NCBI RefSeq assembly: GCF_005876985.1
Contig: NZ_VAHD01000004.1
Span: 124,001 to 188,000 of the forward strand
Source: Rhodoferax bucti
GTDB taxonomy: Bacteria; Pseudomonadota; Gammaproteobacteria; Burkholderiales; Burkholderiaceae_C
DNA: 64,000 nucleotides
Reading direction: 5' to 3'
Part shown: positions 20,367-30,225 of the stretch, one piece after another
Numbering within the stretch: the first letter of the stretch is position 1
Layout of the letters: every line of letters starts with the position of its first letter
Program-made: the position numbers and the translations under genes
The notes under the pieces: model-generated
What the model saw: the letters and a program-made list of their open reading frames with translations, nothing else
What the model was told of the DNA's origin: nothing
Databases searched by the model: none

Positions 20367-21278
20367 TTGCCCACTTTTACGATCGCCACCCGGGAGAGCC
20401 GTTTGGCACTCTGGCAAGCAGAACATGTCAAAGCCCTTCTCGAGCGAAGCGGGGCCTCGGTGTCCCTGTTGGGCATGACGACTAAAGGTGACCAGATTCT
20501 GGACCGTTCTCTCAGCAAAGTGGGAGGCAAGGGCCTGTTTGTCAAAGAACTGGAAATCGCGCTCGAAGAAGGCCGGGCCGACCTGGCCGTGCATTCTCTC
20601 AAAGACGTACCCATGGAGTTGCCCGAGGGCTTTGTGCTGGCGTGCGTGATGGAGCGCGAGGACCCGCGCGACGCTTGGGTGTCCAGCAACTATGCGAGTG
20701 TGATGGACCTGCCGCAAGGCGCGGTAGTGGGCACCTCCAGCCTGCGCCGCGTCGCCCTGCTGCGGGCCATGCGCCCGGACCTCAAGATTGAACCCCTGCG
20801 CGGCAACCTCGACACCCGTTTGCGCAAGCTCGACGATGGCCTGTACGACGGCATTGTGTTGGCGGCCGCTGGTCTCAAGCGCTTGGGGCTGGCGTCCCGC
20901 ATCCGTGCCGTGTTCGAGCCCGAGCAAATGTTGCCTGCCGCAGGGCAGGGTGCTCTGGGCATCGAGATCCGCGCGGATCGCACCGATGTGCACGGTGCGC
21001 TCGCCCACTTGGTGCACCAACCCACTTGGCTGGCGGTGTGTGCGGAGCGTGCGGTGAGCCGCATGATGGGCGGCAGCTGTTCCATGCCGCTGGCGGCGTA
21101 TGCGACGTTCACCGGCGACGAACTGCACATCCGTGCTGCCTGGGGCGATGCTGAAGGCGTGCAGCCCGTGGTCTATGCCGATGCGACGGGCCTGGCCCGC
21201 GATGCCGCTGCGGCAACCGTTTTGGGTGAGCAGGTCGCGCGTGCGCTGCAGGCGGCTGTCAGCGCTTTGTCTTCCTAG
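20367..21278 (+). CDS. hemC: hydroxymethylbilane synthase (porphobilinogen deaminase)
   Basis: The 303-residue enzyme joins four porphobilinogens into hydroxymethylbilane in haem synthesis. The start must be the TTG at 20367, because the conserved [19 protein letters not shown] follows three residues later and no in-frame ATG lies upstream. Family landmarks are [41 protein letters not shown] and the dipyrromethane-cofactor cysteine in [13 protein letters not shown]. It heads the hemC-hemD-hemX-hemY run. Confidence 0.97.
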   Translation: MPTFTIATRESRLALWQAEHVKALLERSGASVSLLGMTTKGDQILDRSLSKVGGKGLFVKELEIALEEGRADLAVHSLKDVPMELPEGFVLACVMEREDPRDAWVSSNYASVMDLPQGAVVGTSSLRRVALLRAMRPDLKIEPLRGNLDTRLRKLDDGLYDGIVLAAAGLKRLGLASRIRAVFEPEQMLPAAGQGALGIEIRADRTDVHGALAHLVHQPTWLAVCAERAVSRMMGGSCSMPLAAYATFTGDELHIRAAWGDAEGVQPVVYADATGLARDAAAATVLGEQVARALQAAVSALSS

Positions 21279-21297
21279 GCAGTTACGAAAGGGTTGT

Positions 21298-22092
21298 ATG
21301 CGCGTCATCATCACCCGCCCCGAAGCAGAAGCCGCGCCCTGGCTCAAGGCGCTGGATGCTGCCGGCTACACCAGCTGGAGCCTGCCGCTGATCGATATCC
21401 GCCCGGCGGCCAACGCGGCGGCGGTGGAGTCGGCCTGGAGCCGCTTGTCTGAATTCGATGCGGCCATGTTTGTCAGCCGCAATGCGGTGCATTATTTTTT
21501 TGAACGAAAAAGCCTTGTAGCGCCCGTATTCACTGCGCAAGCAGCTATCAAAACCAGAGCGTTTGTGACCGGCCCCGGTAGCTACGGAGCGCTGCAGCGC
21601 GTGGGCGTGGAGCCCGCGTGGGTCGACGCGCCGGACTTCCACTCCGGCCAATTCGATTCCGAGGCTCTCTGGGCCGTGGTGCGCACACGCGTGGTGCCCG
21701 GTTACCGGGTGCTGATTGTGCGCGGCGTCACCATGGATGAGGGCGCCAGTGACGAGGGCTCCGGGCGCGACTGGTTTGCGCGCCGCGTGCAAGATGCGGG
21801 CGGTGCGGTGGAGTTTGTGGTGTCGTACGAGCGCCAGCGCCCGCAGTGGGATGCGGCGACCGTCGCCCAGGCGCATGCCGCGGCAAGCGATGGCACGGTG
21901 TGGGTGTTCAGTAGCTCGGAGGCCATTCGCAACCTGCAGCAATGCTGCCCCGGCCAAAGTTGGGCACAGGCCCACGCCGTGGTGACCCACCCGCGCATCG
22001 GCGACGCGGCGCGGCAAGCAGGTTTCGGGCGGGTACAGGAGTCCAAACCCCTCCTGCCGGCGCTGATGGCGTCGATAGAATCGCTGCAATGA
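21298..22092 (+). CDS. hemD: uroporphyrinogen-III synthase with repeat-derived insertion
   Basis: From the ATG at 21298 the product is 264 residues. It cyclises hydroxymethylbilane with inversion of ring D. MRVIITRPEAEAAPWLKAL, DAAMFVSRNAVHYFF, FVTGPGSYGALQ, VLIVRG and WVFSSSEAIRNL are the expected motifs of this loosely conserved family. Residues about 71-86 (KSLVAPVFTAQAAIKT) are encoded by a reversed copy of the dispersed repeat and sit between the SRNAV helix and the next strand, where a surface loop is expected. The frame is intact. It overlaps hemX by ATGA. Confidence 0.93.
   Translation: MRVIITRPEAEAAPWLKALDAAGYTSWSLPLIDIRPAANAAAVESAWSRLSEFDAAMFVSRNAVHYFFERKSLVAPVFTAQAAIKTRAFVTGPGSYGALQRVGVEPAWVDAPDFHSGQFDSEALWAVVRTRVVPGYRVLIVRGVTMDEGASDEGSGRDWFARRVQDAGGAVEFVVSYERQRPQWDAATVAQAHAAASDGTVWVFSSSEAIRNLQQCCPGQSWAQAHAVVTHPRIGDAARQAGFGRVQESKPLLPALMASIESLQ
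21498..21560 (-). repeat. dispersed repeat copy 5, in frame inside hemD
   Basis: On the plus strand TAGCGCCCGTATTCACTGCG then CAAGCAGCTATCAAAA is the reverse complement of the family core. It is read through in the frame that gives VAPVFTAQAAIK, the same frame as the copy in sppA (VAPVETAQAAPEK). Confidence 0.85.
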
Positions 22093-23153
22093 ATTCCGAA
22101 GCCCCAGCCTCCGCAGCATCCGCCGGTCCGGACGCGTCTTCCAGCCCCTTTCCCGGCGCTTTGCTTCCAACCGTCAAGTCGTCCCGTCGTTGGCTGCGTG
22201 GTGTTGCGTTGGTGGCTGTGGCCGGTGTCGCTGGCAGTGGCTTACTCTGGCAAAAGCTGGGCAATATCCAGGAGCAACTGGCCCGTCAAACGGCCGAGTC
22301 CGGCAGCCAAGCCGGTGAGGCCCGTGCGACGGCTAAACAGGCCCAAGAGCTGGCGATCGAGACGGCTGCCAAGCTGGCTGTGCTGGAAGCCCGTCTCAGT
22401 GAAGTCGCTTTGCAGCGCACCCAGCTCGAAGAGCTGATGCAAAGTTTGTCCCGCTCGCGGGATGAAAATCTGGTGGTAGACATTGAGTCCTCGCTGCGTC
22501 TGGCCCAGCAGCAGGCGCAATTGACAGGAAGTGTGGAGCCCTTGCTGGCATCGCTCAAGTCTGCCGAGCTGCGGGTAGCCCGGGCAGCCCAACCCCGTTT
22601 GACTCCTTTGCAGCGCGCAATCGCCAAAGACGTGGCCCGGATCAAAGCCACTGTCCTGTCGGACACCCCTGCGATGCTGGTGAAGCTGGATGAGTTGGTT
22701 TCTCTCGCTGATGACATGCCAGTCGGCAATGCGGTGATCGCCCCCAAGTCTGCCCCTGGCCTTAGGCGGGAGACGGAGGAATCTTTGTCCGGCTGGTCCG
22801 GTCGCCTGCTGACGATGGTGCGGGAAGAGGTGCGGGGCTTGGTGCGTGTCAGCAAGATTGAAAATCCGGATGTGGCTTTGTTGTCGCCGGAGCAGTCCTT
22901 TTTTGTGCGTGAAAACTTCAAGCTCAAAGTCTTAAACGCCCGTCTGGGATTGCTCTCCCGTCAGACAGAAGCTGCGCGTACGGATCTGGTCTCTGCATCC
23001 AATGCACTCACGCGTTACTTCGACGCCAACTCCCGCAAGGCACAAACAGCGCAGGCTTTGCTGTTGCAGCTGCAATCGCAGATGCGCACGCTCGAAGTTC
23101 CCCGTGTTGATGAAACCCTGGCCGCCCTGGCCACTGCCGCTGCAGGACGCTGA
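22089..23153 (+). CDS. hemX: HemX-like membrane protein
   Basis: The 354-residue protein starts at the ATG overlapping the hemD stop. A Ser/Ala/Pro-rich cytoplasmic tail (1-36) leads to one membrane helix (about 38-56: LRGVALVAVAGVAGSGLLW). A coiled coil follows (about 60-125), then a helical periplasmic domain with SSLRLAQQQAQLTG and FFVRENFKLKVLNARLGLLSRQ, the pattern of proteobacterial HemX. Old annotations call HemX a uroporphyrinogen-III methylase, but there is no methylase domain here. It more likely has a structural role in haem synthesis or at the membrane. Confidence 0.88.
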   Translation: MNSEAPASAASAGPDASSSPFPGALLPTVKSSRRWLRGVALVAVAGVAGSGLLWQKLGNIQEQLARQTAESGSQAGEARATAKQAQELAIETAAKLAVLEARLSEVALQRTQLEELMQSLSRSRDENLVVDIESSLRLAQQQAQLTGSVEPLLASLKSAELRVARAAQPRLTPLQRAIAKDVARIKATVLSDTPAMLVKLDELVSLADDMPVGNAVIAPKSAPGLRRETEESLSGWSGRLLTMVREEVRGLVRVSKIENPDVALLSPEQSFFVRENFKLKVLNARLGLLSRQTEAARTDLVSASNALTRYFDANSRKAQTAQALLLQLQSQMRTLEVPRVDETLAALATAAAGR

Positions 23154-23155
23154 CT

Positions 23156-24427
23156 ATGCGATTTGCCTTGTGGCTGATGGCCTTGTTCGGTGTCGCGGTA
23201 GCGTCTGCCTTGTTTGCAGGTGACAACCAAGGCACCTTGACCTTGTACTGGCCGCCTTACCGGGTGGATCTGTCATTGAACCTGGTGTTGCTGGGGCTGG
23301 CTTTGACCTTCCTTACGCTGCATCTGGCGCTGCGGGGGCTTGCCGGGCTGTTCAGCATTCCGCAACAGGCGCGCCGCTGGCGTTTGTCCTACAAGGAGCG
23401 AACCATTTATTCGGGCCTACTGGACACGATCTCGCACTTGGTAGCCGGCCGCTATGTGCGGGCGCGCAAGGCGGCCGAGCTGGTGGTCGCGGTGGAAGAT
23501 GCCATGCTCTCCAGCGGCGACGCCTTGCCGGACGCCGCCCGCCTGCGTACCCTGGCCCATTTGCTGGCAGCCGAGAGCGCCCATGCCTTGCAAGACCGCA
23601 GTACCCGGGAAGCCCATTTTCAGCACGCACTCGACGAAGCCGCCAGCAAAGAGGCCAACGACTTGCGCGACGGCGTACAACTGCGCGCAGCCCGCTGGGC
23701 GCTGGAAGACCGGGACGCTTCGGGTGCCGTGCAGTGGCTGGAGCAGTTGCCCGTGGGCACGGCCCGCCGCACGATTGCGCTGCGCCTGCGTTTCAAAGCG
23801 GCGCGTCAGGCCCGCAATACCCGTGTGGCATTGGATACCGCACGGGTGCTGACCAAGCACCGCGCGTTCTCTGAAGTGGCAGGTGCCGGCATTGTGCGTG
23901 GCTTGGCGCTGGAGCTGTTGCGCGGTGCCCACGATACAGCCCAGATGGAGCACGCTTGGGGCGCGCTGGAGGCCGCCGAGCGCCAGCTGCCCGACGTGGC
24001 GCTGGAAGGCGCTGAGCGCTTGCTGGGCCTGGACGGCGATGCCTCGGTGGCACGCCAGTGGGTGCTGCCGCTGTGGCAAAACCCGCAGACCCCGGCGCTG
24101 ACCTACGAGCAGCGTGTGCGCTTGGTGCGTGTGCTGGAGCGCAGTTTTATGGCGGCAGATGCTCCGGCGGACAGCACCTGGCTCTCTCGCATCGAGGCTG
24201 CACAAATGGCCCAGCCGGGTGATCCGCTGCTGCAGTACCTGGCTGGCGTACTGTGTGTGCGGCTGTCCTTGTGGGGCAAGGCGCAGGCGCTGTTGCGGCA
24301 GGCCATCCCCATGCTCAAAGACGCCGACATGAAACGCAGGGCTTGGCTGGCCATGGCGGAATTGGCGGAGCAACGCTCGGACAGCAAAGCTGCAACAGAG
24401 GCCTACCGGGCAGCCGCCAAGGCGTAA
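23156..24427 (+). CDS. hemY: HemY-like TPR membrane protein
   Basis: The 423-residue protein has two N-terminal membrane helices (about 3-22 and 39-62). Between them is a short periplasmic loop with GTLTLYWPPYRVDLSLN, typical of the HemY_N domain. A long helical TPR-like part follows and ends in LAELAEQRSDSKAATEAYRAAAKA. This is the proteobacterial HemY of the hemCDXY operon, not the protoporphyrinogen oxidase of the same name. It lies two bases after hemX. Confidence 0.9.
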   Translation: MRFALWLMALFGVAVASALFAGDNQGTLTLYWPPYRVDLSLNLVLLGLALTFLTLHLALRGLAGLFSIPQQARRWRLSYKERTIYSGLLDTISHLVAGRYVRARKAAELVVAVEDAMLSSGDALPDAARLRTLAHLLAAESAHALQDRSTREAHFQHALDEAASKEANDLRDGVQLRAARWALEDRDASGAVQWLEQLPVGTARRTIALRLRFKAARQARNTRVALDTARVLTKHRAFSEVAGAGIVRGLALELLRGAHDTAQMEHAWGALEAAERQLPDVALEGAERLLGLDGDASVARQWVLPLWQNPQTPALTYEQRVRLVRVLERSFMAADAPADSTWLSRIEAAQMAQPGDPLLQYLAGVLCVRLSLWGKAQALLRQAIPMLKDADMKRRAWLAMAELAEQRSDSKAATEAYRAAAKA

Positions 24428-24468
24428 ACCGCGATGACGCCGCTGCGTGTTGCGGCTATTATGGTTTC

Positions 24469-25545
24469 ATGGCAACACTCATTGAACACCTGATCAAGCT
24501 CACGGACCACCGGGACCGTGATTTGCTGGAACTCACGCTCTCCAAGGCGTTGATTGACCTCATTCCTATCCAAAGGGTGCTGGTATCCAAGGTAGTGAGC
24601 GAAGAGGGCGTCAAACGCTGGATGGACGTGACCGTGCTGGACGCCCGCGGCGGCGGCAAGGTGGTGGACCCACTGCGCATCGATTTTCAGACCCTGCCCC
24701 TGCTAGAAGATAACCGCGACCGGCTGCATTGCATCCAAACCCAAGAGCAGGTAGAAATTGCCTGGGCGGGCGAAGAGGGCCCCCGTATCACCTACCTGCC
24801 TTTGTTTGCTGATCCGGTGGTGGGAGATGAGGGCGTGCTGGAAATTCACTCCGCCAGTGCGCTGCAAGAAGGGCAGCTGCAGACCGTGGGCGACTTGTCC
24901 CGCGTGTTCCGCAATATGTACCGCCTCTTGGCCTATAGCGACCGGGATGCGCTCACGGGTTTGCTCAACCGCAAATCCTTGGACGACACGTTTTACAGCG
25001 CGGTGCTCGAAGAGCTGGGCGAAGTCGAAGATAGCGCCGCAGCAGCCCGCCAGTCCGCTTTGGCCCCGGGACAGGAACGCCGGCACCGGGTGCCGCCCAA
25101 CTATTGGCTGGGCACGATCTCGGTGGACAACTACGGAGTCATCAACGATCACAACGGCCACCTGATCGCCGAAGAAGTGTTGCTGCTGGTCGCCCGCATC
25201 ATGAACAACACCTTCCGCACCTATGACCGTTTGTACCGCTTCGGTGGCGAGCAGTTCGCAGTGTTGATGCACTGCCCGGATGAGGCTTTGGTGCTCGCCG
25301 CGTTTGAGCGCTTCCGTGCCAATATTGAAAAATTCAATTTCCCGCAGGTCGGGCGTTTGACGATTTGTGCAGGCTTTACCCGCGTGAGTCCGGACGATTC
25401 CCCCAGCACGGCACTGGAGCGTGCAGAGCGGGCGGTGGACTATGCGCAGCACCATGGCCAGAACAAGGTGTTCAGCCATGCTGAGTTGGTGCGCAAAGGC
25501 TTTTCCGGCGACTCCTTGAAAATTGGCGCGGTGGATATTTTTTAA
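24469..25545 (+). CDS. GGDEF-domain protein with GAF-like N-terminus and GGEQF site
   Basis: From the ATG at 24469 the product has 358 residues. An N-terminal sensory part (about 1-150, GAF-like) is followed by a linker helix SRVFRNMYRLL and a diguanylate cyclase domain (about 160-335). Motifs are DRDALTGLLNRKSLDD, the possible inhibitory RxxD site RTYD, and FGGEQFAVL in place of GG(D/E)EF. The fourth residue, normally an acidic metal ligand, is Gln, so cyclase activity is uncertain. There is a 45-residue insertion (about 188-215) rich in Glu/Ala/Arg before NYWLGTISVD. It sits after hemY with 41 bases between. Confidence 0.88.
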   Translation: MATLIEHLIKLTDHRDRDLLELTLSKALIDLIPIQRVLVSKVVSEEGVKRWMDVTVLDARGGGKVVDPLRIDFQTLPLLEDNRDRLHCIQTQEQVEIAWAGEEGPRITYLPLFADPVVGDEGVLEIHSASALQEGQLQTVGDLSRVFRNMYRLLAYSDRDALTGLLNRKSLDDTFYSAVLEELGEVEDSAAAARQSALAPGQERRHRVPPNYWLGTISVDNYGVINDHNGHLIAEEVLLLVARIMNNTFRTYDRLYRFGGEQFAVLMHCPDEALVLAAFERFRANIEKFNFPQVGRLTICAGFTRVSPDDSPSTALERAERAVDYAQHHGQNKVFSHAELVRKGFSGDSLKIGAVDIF

Positions 25546-25564
25546 AACGAAGAGTTACCCGACC

Positions 25565-25633
25565 CAATGACAAAGGGCGCCACGAGGGCGCCCTTTGTCA
25601 TTGGAGGGCTCGTCATCCCCAAGGGAATGACGA
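25565..25633. terminator. two tandem hairpins between convergent GGDEF and rne genes
   Basis: CAATGACAAAGGGCGCC (25565-25581) pairs perfectly over 17 bases with 25587-25603 around the loop ACGAG. A second hairpin, CTCGTCAT (25609-25616) with ATGACGAG (25626-25633), follows at once. There is no strong T-run. The first hairpin probably ends or protects transcripts from both sides. Both hairpins contain GTCAT/ATGAC, so arms could also pair across. Confidence 0.75.
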
Positions 25634-25642
25634 GCACATCAC

Positions 25643-28600
25643 TCAGGCCGTTTGATTTTCTTCAAAGGGCAGTTTCAAGTCCCGCAGGTCGCGGCGGGTT
25701 TCCACCAACACCAATGGGCGGTCATCCAAGGCCACGGGCGCAGGACGCTCGCGGGGGATGTGCACCGGCTTGGGTTCTGCCGCGATAGCGGCTTGCACGG
25801 CAGCGATCTTGTCAGCGTCCGAGTTCACCCACTGCAAACCGGAGCCGGAGGCAACTGCCGCCAAGGCGTCGGTGGGCAGTTGGTAGCCCTCCACTTTGGG
25901 CATGCGGCCCGAAGACGTTGCTGCTGCGGGGGTTGCAGTGGCTGCTGGCGCTGGAGCAGCAACTGCCACTGCAGGCGCAGCAGGTGCCACCGATACAGGA
26001 GCCGCTGCTACGCGTGCTGCCGGAGCAGCCGAGGCCTCAGCGGCAACAGGAGCTACCGGTGCGGGGGCAGGGCTGGCAGCGGGTGCTTCCAGTGTTTCCG
26101 CTGCGTCGGTGCCTTCCGCAGGCGCTCGCTCACCACGGGGGGCACGGTTGCCGCGGTCACGGCCATAGCGGTCGCGGGAGCGGCGTTCACGGGGCTCTTG
26201 GGTGTTAGCGGCATCGCCAGACACTTCTTCTGCTTGCACAGGCTCCGCTTGGGCGTCTGCGGGCAGGTCGCCTGCAGGCGGTTCGCTACGGTTAGCGTCT
26301 TCGTTGCGCGGGCCACGGTCGTTGCGGCGGCCGCGGCCATTGCGGTTGCGGCCTTCACGGGCTTCGCGCACTTCGCCTTGTCCGTCTGCCACGGCTTCCA
26401 CGCCGTCTGCCAAGGCCTGAGGGGCCTCTGCATTCACGTCCGCGTTGCGGGGGGCATTCTCGTTGCGATCTCCATTGCGAGGACCGCGGTTGCCGCGTTC
26501 ATTGCGGTTGCCACGTTCCTGGCGGCCTTCGCGGCTTTGCGGTGCTGCCGCGTTGTCCGATTGCAGGCTGACGTCAGCGCCTGGAGCCTTTGCCTGCTCG
26601 CCGTCCATACGGTCTTGGCGCGGGGCGCGATCGCCGCGTTCGTTGCGGTTACCGCGTTCGCCGCGTTCACCACGGCCGTTGCGGTCGCCGCGCTCGGGGC
26701 GGCCACCGCGCTCTGTGCGCTCGCCGCGGCCGTCAGGACGGGCTTCGTTGCGGGGCTCGCCACGGCCTTCACTGCCACGTTCACCACCGCGATCGCCGCG
26801 CTGGTTACGGCCACCGTTGCGGTTGCCATCGCGTCCGTTGCGGCCTTCGCGCTTGTCGTCGGCCTTGGCCGGTGCAGGTGCTGCGGCAGGCGCTGGCGCA
26901 GCTTCAGGAGCTGCAAACAGGCTCTTGATCCAACCGAAAAAGCCTTTGGAGGCTGGTGCCGCTGCCACGGGTGCCGCCACTGGAGCCGCCACGGCCTTGA
27001 CGGGCTCGGGCTTGGGAGGCGCGATAGGAGCCGGTGCATCCGGCAGTACGCCCTTGATGACGGGAGTCTGCTTGTTGGTCGGCTCTTGCGAGCGGCGGGT
27101 CACGCCGGTGGCTTCTTCCATGTCGTCGGCCATCTTGTAGCTGGCTTCGATGTGGTCCAGGCGCGGGTCGTCATGCTTCAGGCGCTCGAGCTTGTAGTTG
27201 GGGGTTTCCAAGGTCTTGTTGGGCACCATCAACACGTTGATGCGTTGCTTCAACTCGATCTTTGCAATCTCGGTGCGCTTTTCGTTCAGCAGGAACGAAG
27301 CGACTTCGACTGGCACCTGGCACAGCACGGAGGCGGTGTTGTCCTTGAGGGACTCTTCCTGGATGATTCGCAAAATCTGCAGGGCGCTGGATTCAGTGTC
27401 GCGGATGTGGCCGGAACCGCCGCAACGGGGGCAGGGGATGGACGCACCTTCGGAGAGGGCCGGGCGCAGGCGCTGGCGGCTCATTTCCATCAAACCGAAC
27501 TTGGAGATGGTTCCGAACTGCACGCGGGCGCGGTCCTGGCGCAGCGCATCGCGCAGGCGGTTTTCCACTTCGCGGCGGTTGCGGGACTCTTCCATGTCGA
27601 TAAAGTCGATCACGATCAAGCCACCCAAGTCGCGCAGACGCATCTGGCGGGCCACTTCGTCAGCGGCTTCCAGGTTGGTGCGGGTCGCGGTTTCTTCGAT
27701 GTCGCCGCCCTTGATAGCGCGGGCCGAGTTCACGTCCACGGAAACCAGCGCTTCGGTGTGGTCGATCACGATGGCGCCGCCGGAAGGCAGGGTCACGGTG
27801 CGGGCGTAGGCGGATTCGATCTGGTGTTCGATCTGGAAGCGGCTGAACAGCGGCGCGTCGTCACGGTAGCGCTTCACGCGGGCGGCGTGCTCGGGCATCA
27901 CGTGGGCCATGAACTGCTGGGCCTGCTCGTACACGTCGTCGGTGTCGATCAGGATGTCGCCGATGTCGTGGTTGAAGTAGTCGCGGATGGCGCGGATCAC
28001 CAACGATGACTCTTGGTAAATCAGGTAAGCGCCCTTGCCGCCCTTGGCTGCGCCGTCGATGGCGGACCAGAGCTTCAACAGGTAGTTCAAGTCCCACTGC
28101 AGCTCAGGAGCGCTGCGGCCGATACCGGCGGTGCGGGCGATGATGGACATGCCGTTGGGGTATTCCAACTGGTCCATGTTTTCTTTGAGTTCGGCGCGGT
28201 CTTCACCTTCAATGCGGCGGGATACACCACCACCACGGGGGTTGTTGGGCATCAAGACGACATAACGGCCCGCTAGGGAAACGAAGGTCGTCAGGGCTGC
28301 GCCCTTGTTGCCGCGCTCTTCTTTTTCCACTTGCACCAGCAGTTCCTGGCCTTCGCGGATCGCGTCCTGGATGCGGGCCTGGCTGGCAGACACGCCTTGC
28401 TGGAAATACTGCTTGGAGATTTCCTTGAACGGCAGGAAGCCGTGGCGGTCTTCGCCGTAGTCCACAAAGCAGGCTTCCAGGGAGGGCTCGACGCGGGTGA
28501 CGACCGCTTTGTAGATGTTGCCCTTGCGCTGCTCGCGGCCTTCAATTTCGATTTCGTAGTCGAGGAGTTTTTGTCCGTCGACGATAGCCAAGCGGCGTTC

Positions 28601-28645
28601 TTCAGCCTGCGTGGCGTTAATCAGCATCCGTTTCATGGATTGCAT
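25643..28645 (-). CDS. rne: ribonuclease E
   Basis: The 1000-residue endoribonuclease initiates mRNA decay and rRNA/tRNA processing and scaffolds the degradosome. The catalytic half (1-510) shows [20 protein letters not shown], the S1 domain with [22 protein letters not shown], the magnesium site [13 protein letters not shown] and [15 protein letters not shown], and the zinc-link [12 protein letters not shown]. The C-terminal half is disordered: a Pro/Ala part (about 530-595), then a long Arg/Asn/Gly/Glu-rich RNA-binding stretch ([19 protein letters not shown] type), then Ala/Pro/Val repeats. The C-terminal end has [23 protein letters not shown], a conserved beta-proteobacterial tail that may bind a degradosome partner. 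A 486-base upstream gap leaves room for a regulatory leader. Confidence 0.97.
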   Translation of the reverse strand: MQSMKRMLINATQAEERRLAIVDGQKLLDYEIEIEGREQRKGNIYKAVVTRVEPSLEACFVDYGEDRHGFLPFKEISKQYFQQGVSASQARIQDAIREGQELLVQVEKEERGNKGAALTTFVSLAGRYVVLMPNNPRGGGVSRRIEGEDRAELKENMDQLEYPNGMSIIARTAGIGRSAPELQWDLNYLLKLWSAIDGAAKGGKGAYLIYQESSLVIRAIRDYFNHDIGDILIDTDDVYEQAQQFMAHVMPEHAARVKRYRDDAPLFSRFQIEHQIESAYARTVTLPSGGAIVIDHTEALVSVDVNSARAIKGGDIEETATRTNLEAADEVARQMRLRDLGGLIVIDFIDMEESRNRREVENRLRDALRQDRARVQFGTISKFGLMEMSRQRLRPALSEGASIPCPRCGGSGHIRDTESSALQILRIIQEESLKDNTASVLCQVPVEVASFLLNEKRTEIAKIELKQRINVLMVPNKTLETPNYKLERLKHDDPRLDHIEASYKMADDMEEATGVTRRSQEPTNKQTPVIKGVLPDAPAPIAPPKPEPVKAVAAPVAAPVAAAPASKGFFGWIKSLFAAPEAAPAPAAAPAPAKADDKREGRNGRDGNRNGGRNQRGDRGGERGSEGRGEPRNEARPDGRGERTERGGRPERGDRNGRGERGERGNRNERGDRAPRQDRMDGEQAKAPGADVSLQSDNAAAPQSREGRQERGNRNERGNRGPRNGDRNENAPRNADVNAEAPQALADGVEAVADGQGEVREAREGRNRNGRGRRNDRGPRNEDANRSEPPAGDLPADAQAEPVQAEEVSGDAANTQEPRERRSRDRYGRDRGNRAPRGERAPAEGTDAAETLEAPAASPAPAPVAPVAAEASAAPAARVAAAPVSVAPAAPAVAVAAPAPAATATPAAATSSGRMPKVEGYQLPTDALAAVASGSGLQWVNSDADKIAAVQAAIAAEPKPVHIPRERPAPVALDDRPLVLVETRRDLRDLKLPFEENQTA

Positions 28646-29131
28646 CCTTCTTCAATAAGCACATGCCCTCTTGGGGCTAACGAAGCCGGACTGACGAATT
28701 GAAGTGAGGAGGAATTGCCGGAGAACTTCAGGTCACACGAGGTGTCGAAGCGTAGGCGCGTGGATGGGGACGAGGGATTGCGTTTGTGAACTTGCTATCA
28801 AATGAATAGCTGGTTGCGCAGGTAGTACCGGGGCTGCAGGCCGATTTGTGCCATTAAACGGCGCGAAAACGCTCCGCAGGCACAGGGTCATCAGGCTTAG
28901 CAACACAAACATCTCGTTTCATTCCGTCCGTCAACCGTGGGCTGACGGACTTGGGGTATTCCGTATCAGGGTTTCAATTCGTCGGCTTGACCGCTGGGTG
29001 ACACCGCCATCGCCCACAACTGGCGGGCAATTTGCGGGTCGCGCCCACCGGAGGCTTCGACCTTCTAGCGATGCGTTCAGTGGGGTGTGGACTAAACTCC
29101 AGACAAATCAACCACTTACGGCACGTCGCTA
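28646..29131. promoter_or_regulatory. 486-base divergent gap between rne and rluC
   Basis: No credible gene is seen. The gap holds the start region of both genes and one repeat copy (28791-28852). In other bacteria the rne leader is a long structured RNA through which RNase E limits its own synthesis; a gap of this size would fit such a leader, but no specific fold was recognised by eye. CACATTATAGGGGG lies at 29137-29150, inside the first rluC codons. Confidence 0.45.
28791..28852 (+). repeat. dispersed repeat copy 6, diverged
   Basis: TTGCTATCAAATGAATAGC then TGGTTGCGCAGGTAGTACCG keeps the first palindrome (GCTAT...ATAGC) and the GCGCA core. The second palindrome is decayed. It lies in the rne/rluC gap, about 145 bases upstream of the rne start. 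Confidence 0.75.
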
Positions 29132-30217
29132 GTGAAACACATTATAGGGGGCAATCTGCCCCTACCCACCCCCCTTGCCAACGCCCAAGTCAAATCCGTC
29201 ACGGTGGACGAAGAGAGCGACGGCCAGCGCCTGGACAACTTTCTCATGCGCGAGCTCAAAGGGGTGCCCAAAACCCATGTGTACCGCATCATCCGTAGCG
29301 GAGAGGTTCGGGTCAACAAAGGCCGTGCCAGCGCGGACACCCGCATTGCCACCGGCGACATTATTCGCCTGCCGCCGGTGCGCATTTCGGAGCGTGCCGA
29401 GCAAAAAACAGCCGCCATGGCTGAGCAGGCGGGTCGCTTTGTGCCCGCCAAGGATTTTCCGGTGCTGTTTGAGGATGACTACTTTTTGGCGGTCAACAAG
29501 CCTGCCGGCGTGGCGGTGCATGGCGGCTCGGGCGTGAGTTTCGGCGTCATCGAGCAGCTGCGCATGGCGCGTCCCAAAGCGACATTTTTGGAGTTGGTGC
29601 ACCGCTTGGACCGGGAGACCAGCGGTATTTTGCTGGTGGCCAAGAAGCGCAGCGCCCTGAAAAATTTGCAAGACCAGTTCCGCGAGCGGGAAACCGGCAA
29701 GACCTACCTGGCCTTGGTGGCAGGGCAGTGGCCTACTAATAAGAAGGTGCTGGACAAAGCTTTGCAGAAGTACCTGCTGCCGGATGGCGAGCGCCGCGTG
29801 CGGGTGGTGGCCAAGGATCACCCGGACGCCATGCCGTCCTTGAGCTTGGTCAAGGTGCATTCGGTCACCCCTGCTGCTTGCACGGCGCAAACACCGCAGC
29901 ACAGGGCGTATTCCCTGCTGGAGGTAACCATCAAAACCGGCCGTACCCACCAGATCCGGGTGCACCTGGCCTCGGAGGGCATGGGCATTGTGGGGGACGA
30001 CAAATATGGCGACTTTGAGCTGAACAAGGCACTGACGCGCGACGAAGGGTCTGTGCCGCTCAAGCGTATGTTTTTGCATGCCTGGCGTTTTCAGTGCAAT
30101 CACCCGGCCACGGGTGAGCGCGTGGCACTGCAGACAGACCTGCCGCCCGAGCTTGCCCGTTTTCTGCTGCAGGCCATTCCCGAAGACCCGGGCGCGGCCG
30201 TACCGGTTCAGGGTTAA
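29132..30217 (+). CDS. rluC: 23S rRNA pseudouridine synthase C
   Basis: The 361-residue enzyme, starting with GTG, converts uridines of 23S rRNA (in E. coli 955, 2504, 2580) to pseudouridine. An S4 RNA-binding domain (about 25-90: SDGQRLDNFLMREL, RIIRSGEVRVNKGRA) precedes the RluA-type catalytic domain with NKPAGVAVHGG, the catalytic Asp in ELVHRLDRETSGIL, and EVTIKTGRTHQIRVHLA. RNase E and RluC genes are divergent neighbours in many proteobacteria, which supports the call. The HAD phosphatase gene follows after 8 bases. Confidence 0.95.
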   Translation: MKHIIGGNLPLPTPLANAQVKSVTVDEESDGQRLDNFLMRELKGVPKTHVYRIIRSGEVRVNKGRASADTRIATGDIIRLPPVRISERAEQKTAAMAEQAGRFVPAKDFPVLFEDDYFLAVNKPAGVAVHGGSGVSFGVIEQLRMARPKATFLELVHRLDRETSGILLVAKKRSALKNLQDQFRERETGKTYLALVAGQWPTNKKVLDKALQKYLLPDGERRVRVVAKDHPDAMPSLSLVKVHSVTPAACTAQTPQHRAYSLLEVTIKTGRTHQIRVHLASEGMGIVGDDKYGDFELNKALTRDEGSVPLKRMFLHAWRFQCNHPATGERVALQTDLPPELARFLLQAIPEDPGAAVPVQG

Positions 30218-30225
30218 ATCGGGGC

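Noticed and set aside
18122..20485. 787-residue open frame antisense to ppc
   Set aside because: A shadow of the well-conserved ppc gene; its translation is rich in His/Gln/Gly and shows no motif.
22089..24427. HemX as uroporphyrinogen methylase and HemY as protoporphyrinogen oxidase
   Set aside because: Neither protein has the methylase or flavin-binding motifs; they are the membrane proteins that share those names.
25652..28009. 785-residue open frame antisense to rne
   Set aside because: It is the mirror of the Arg/Gly/Ala-rich RNase E gene in GC-rich DNA, with low-complexity Ala/Val/Cys composition and no domain.
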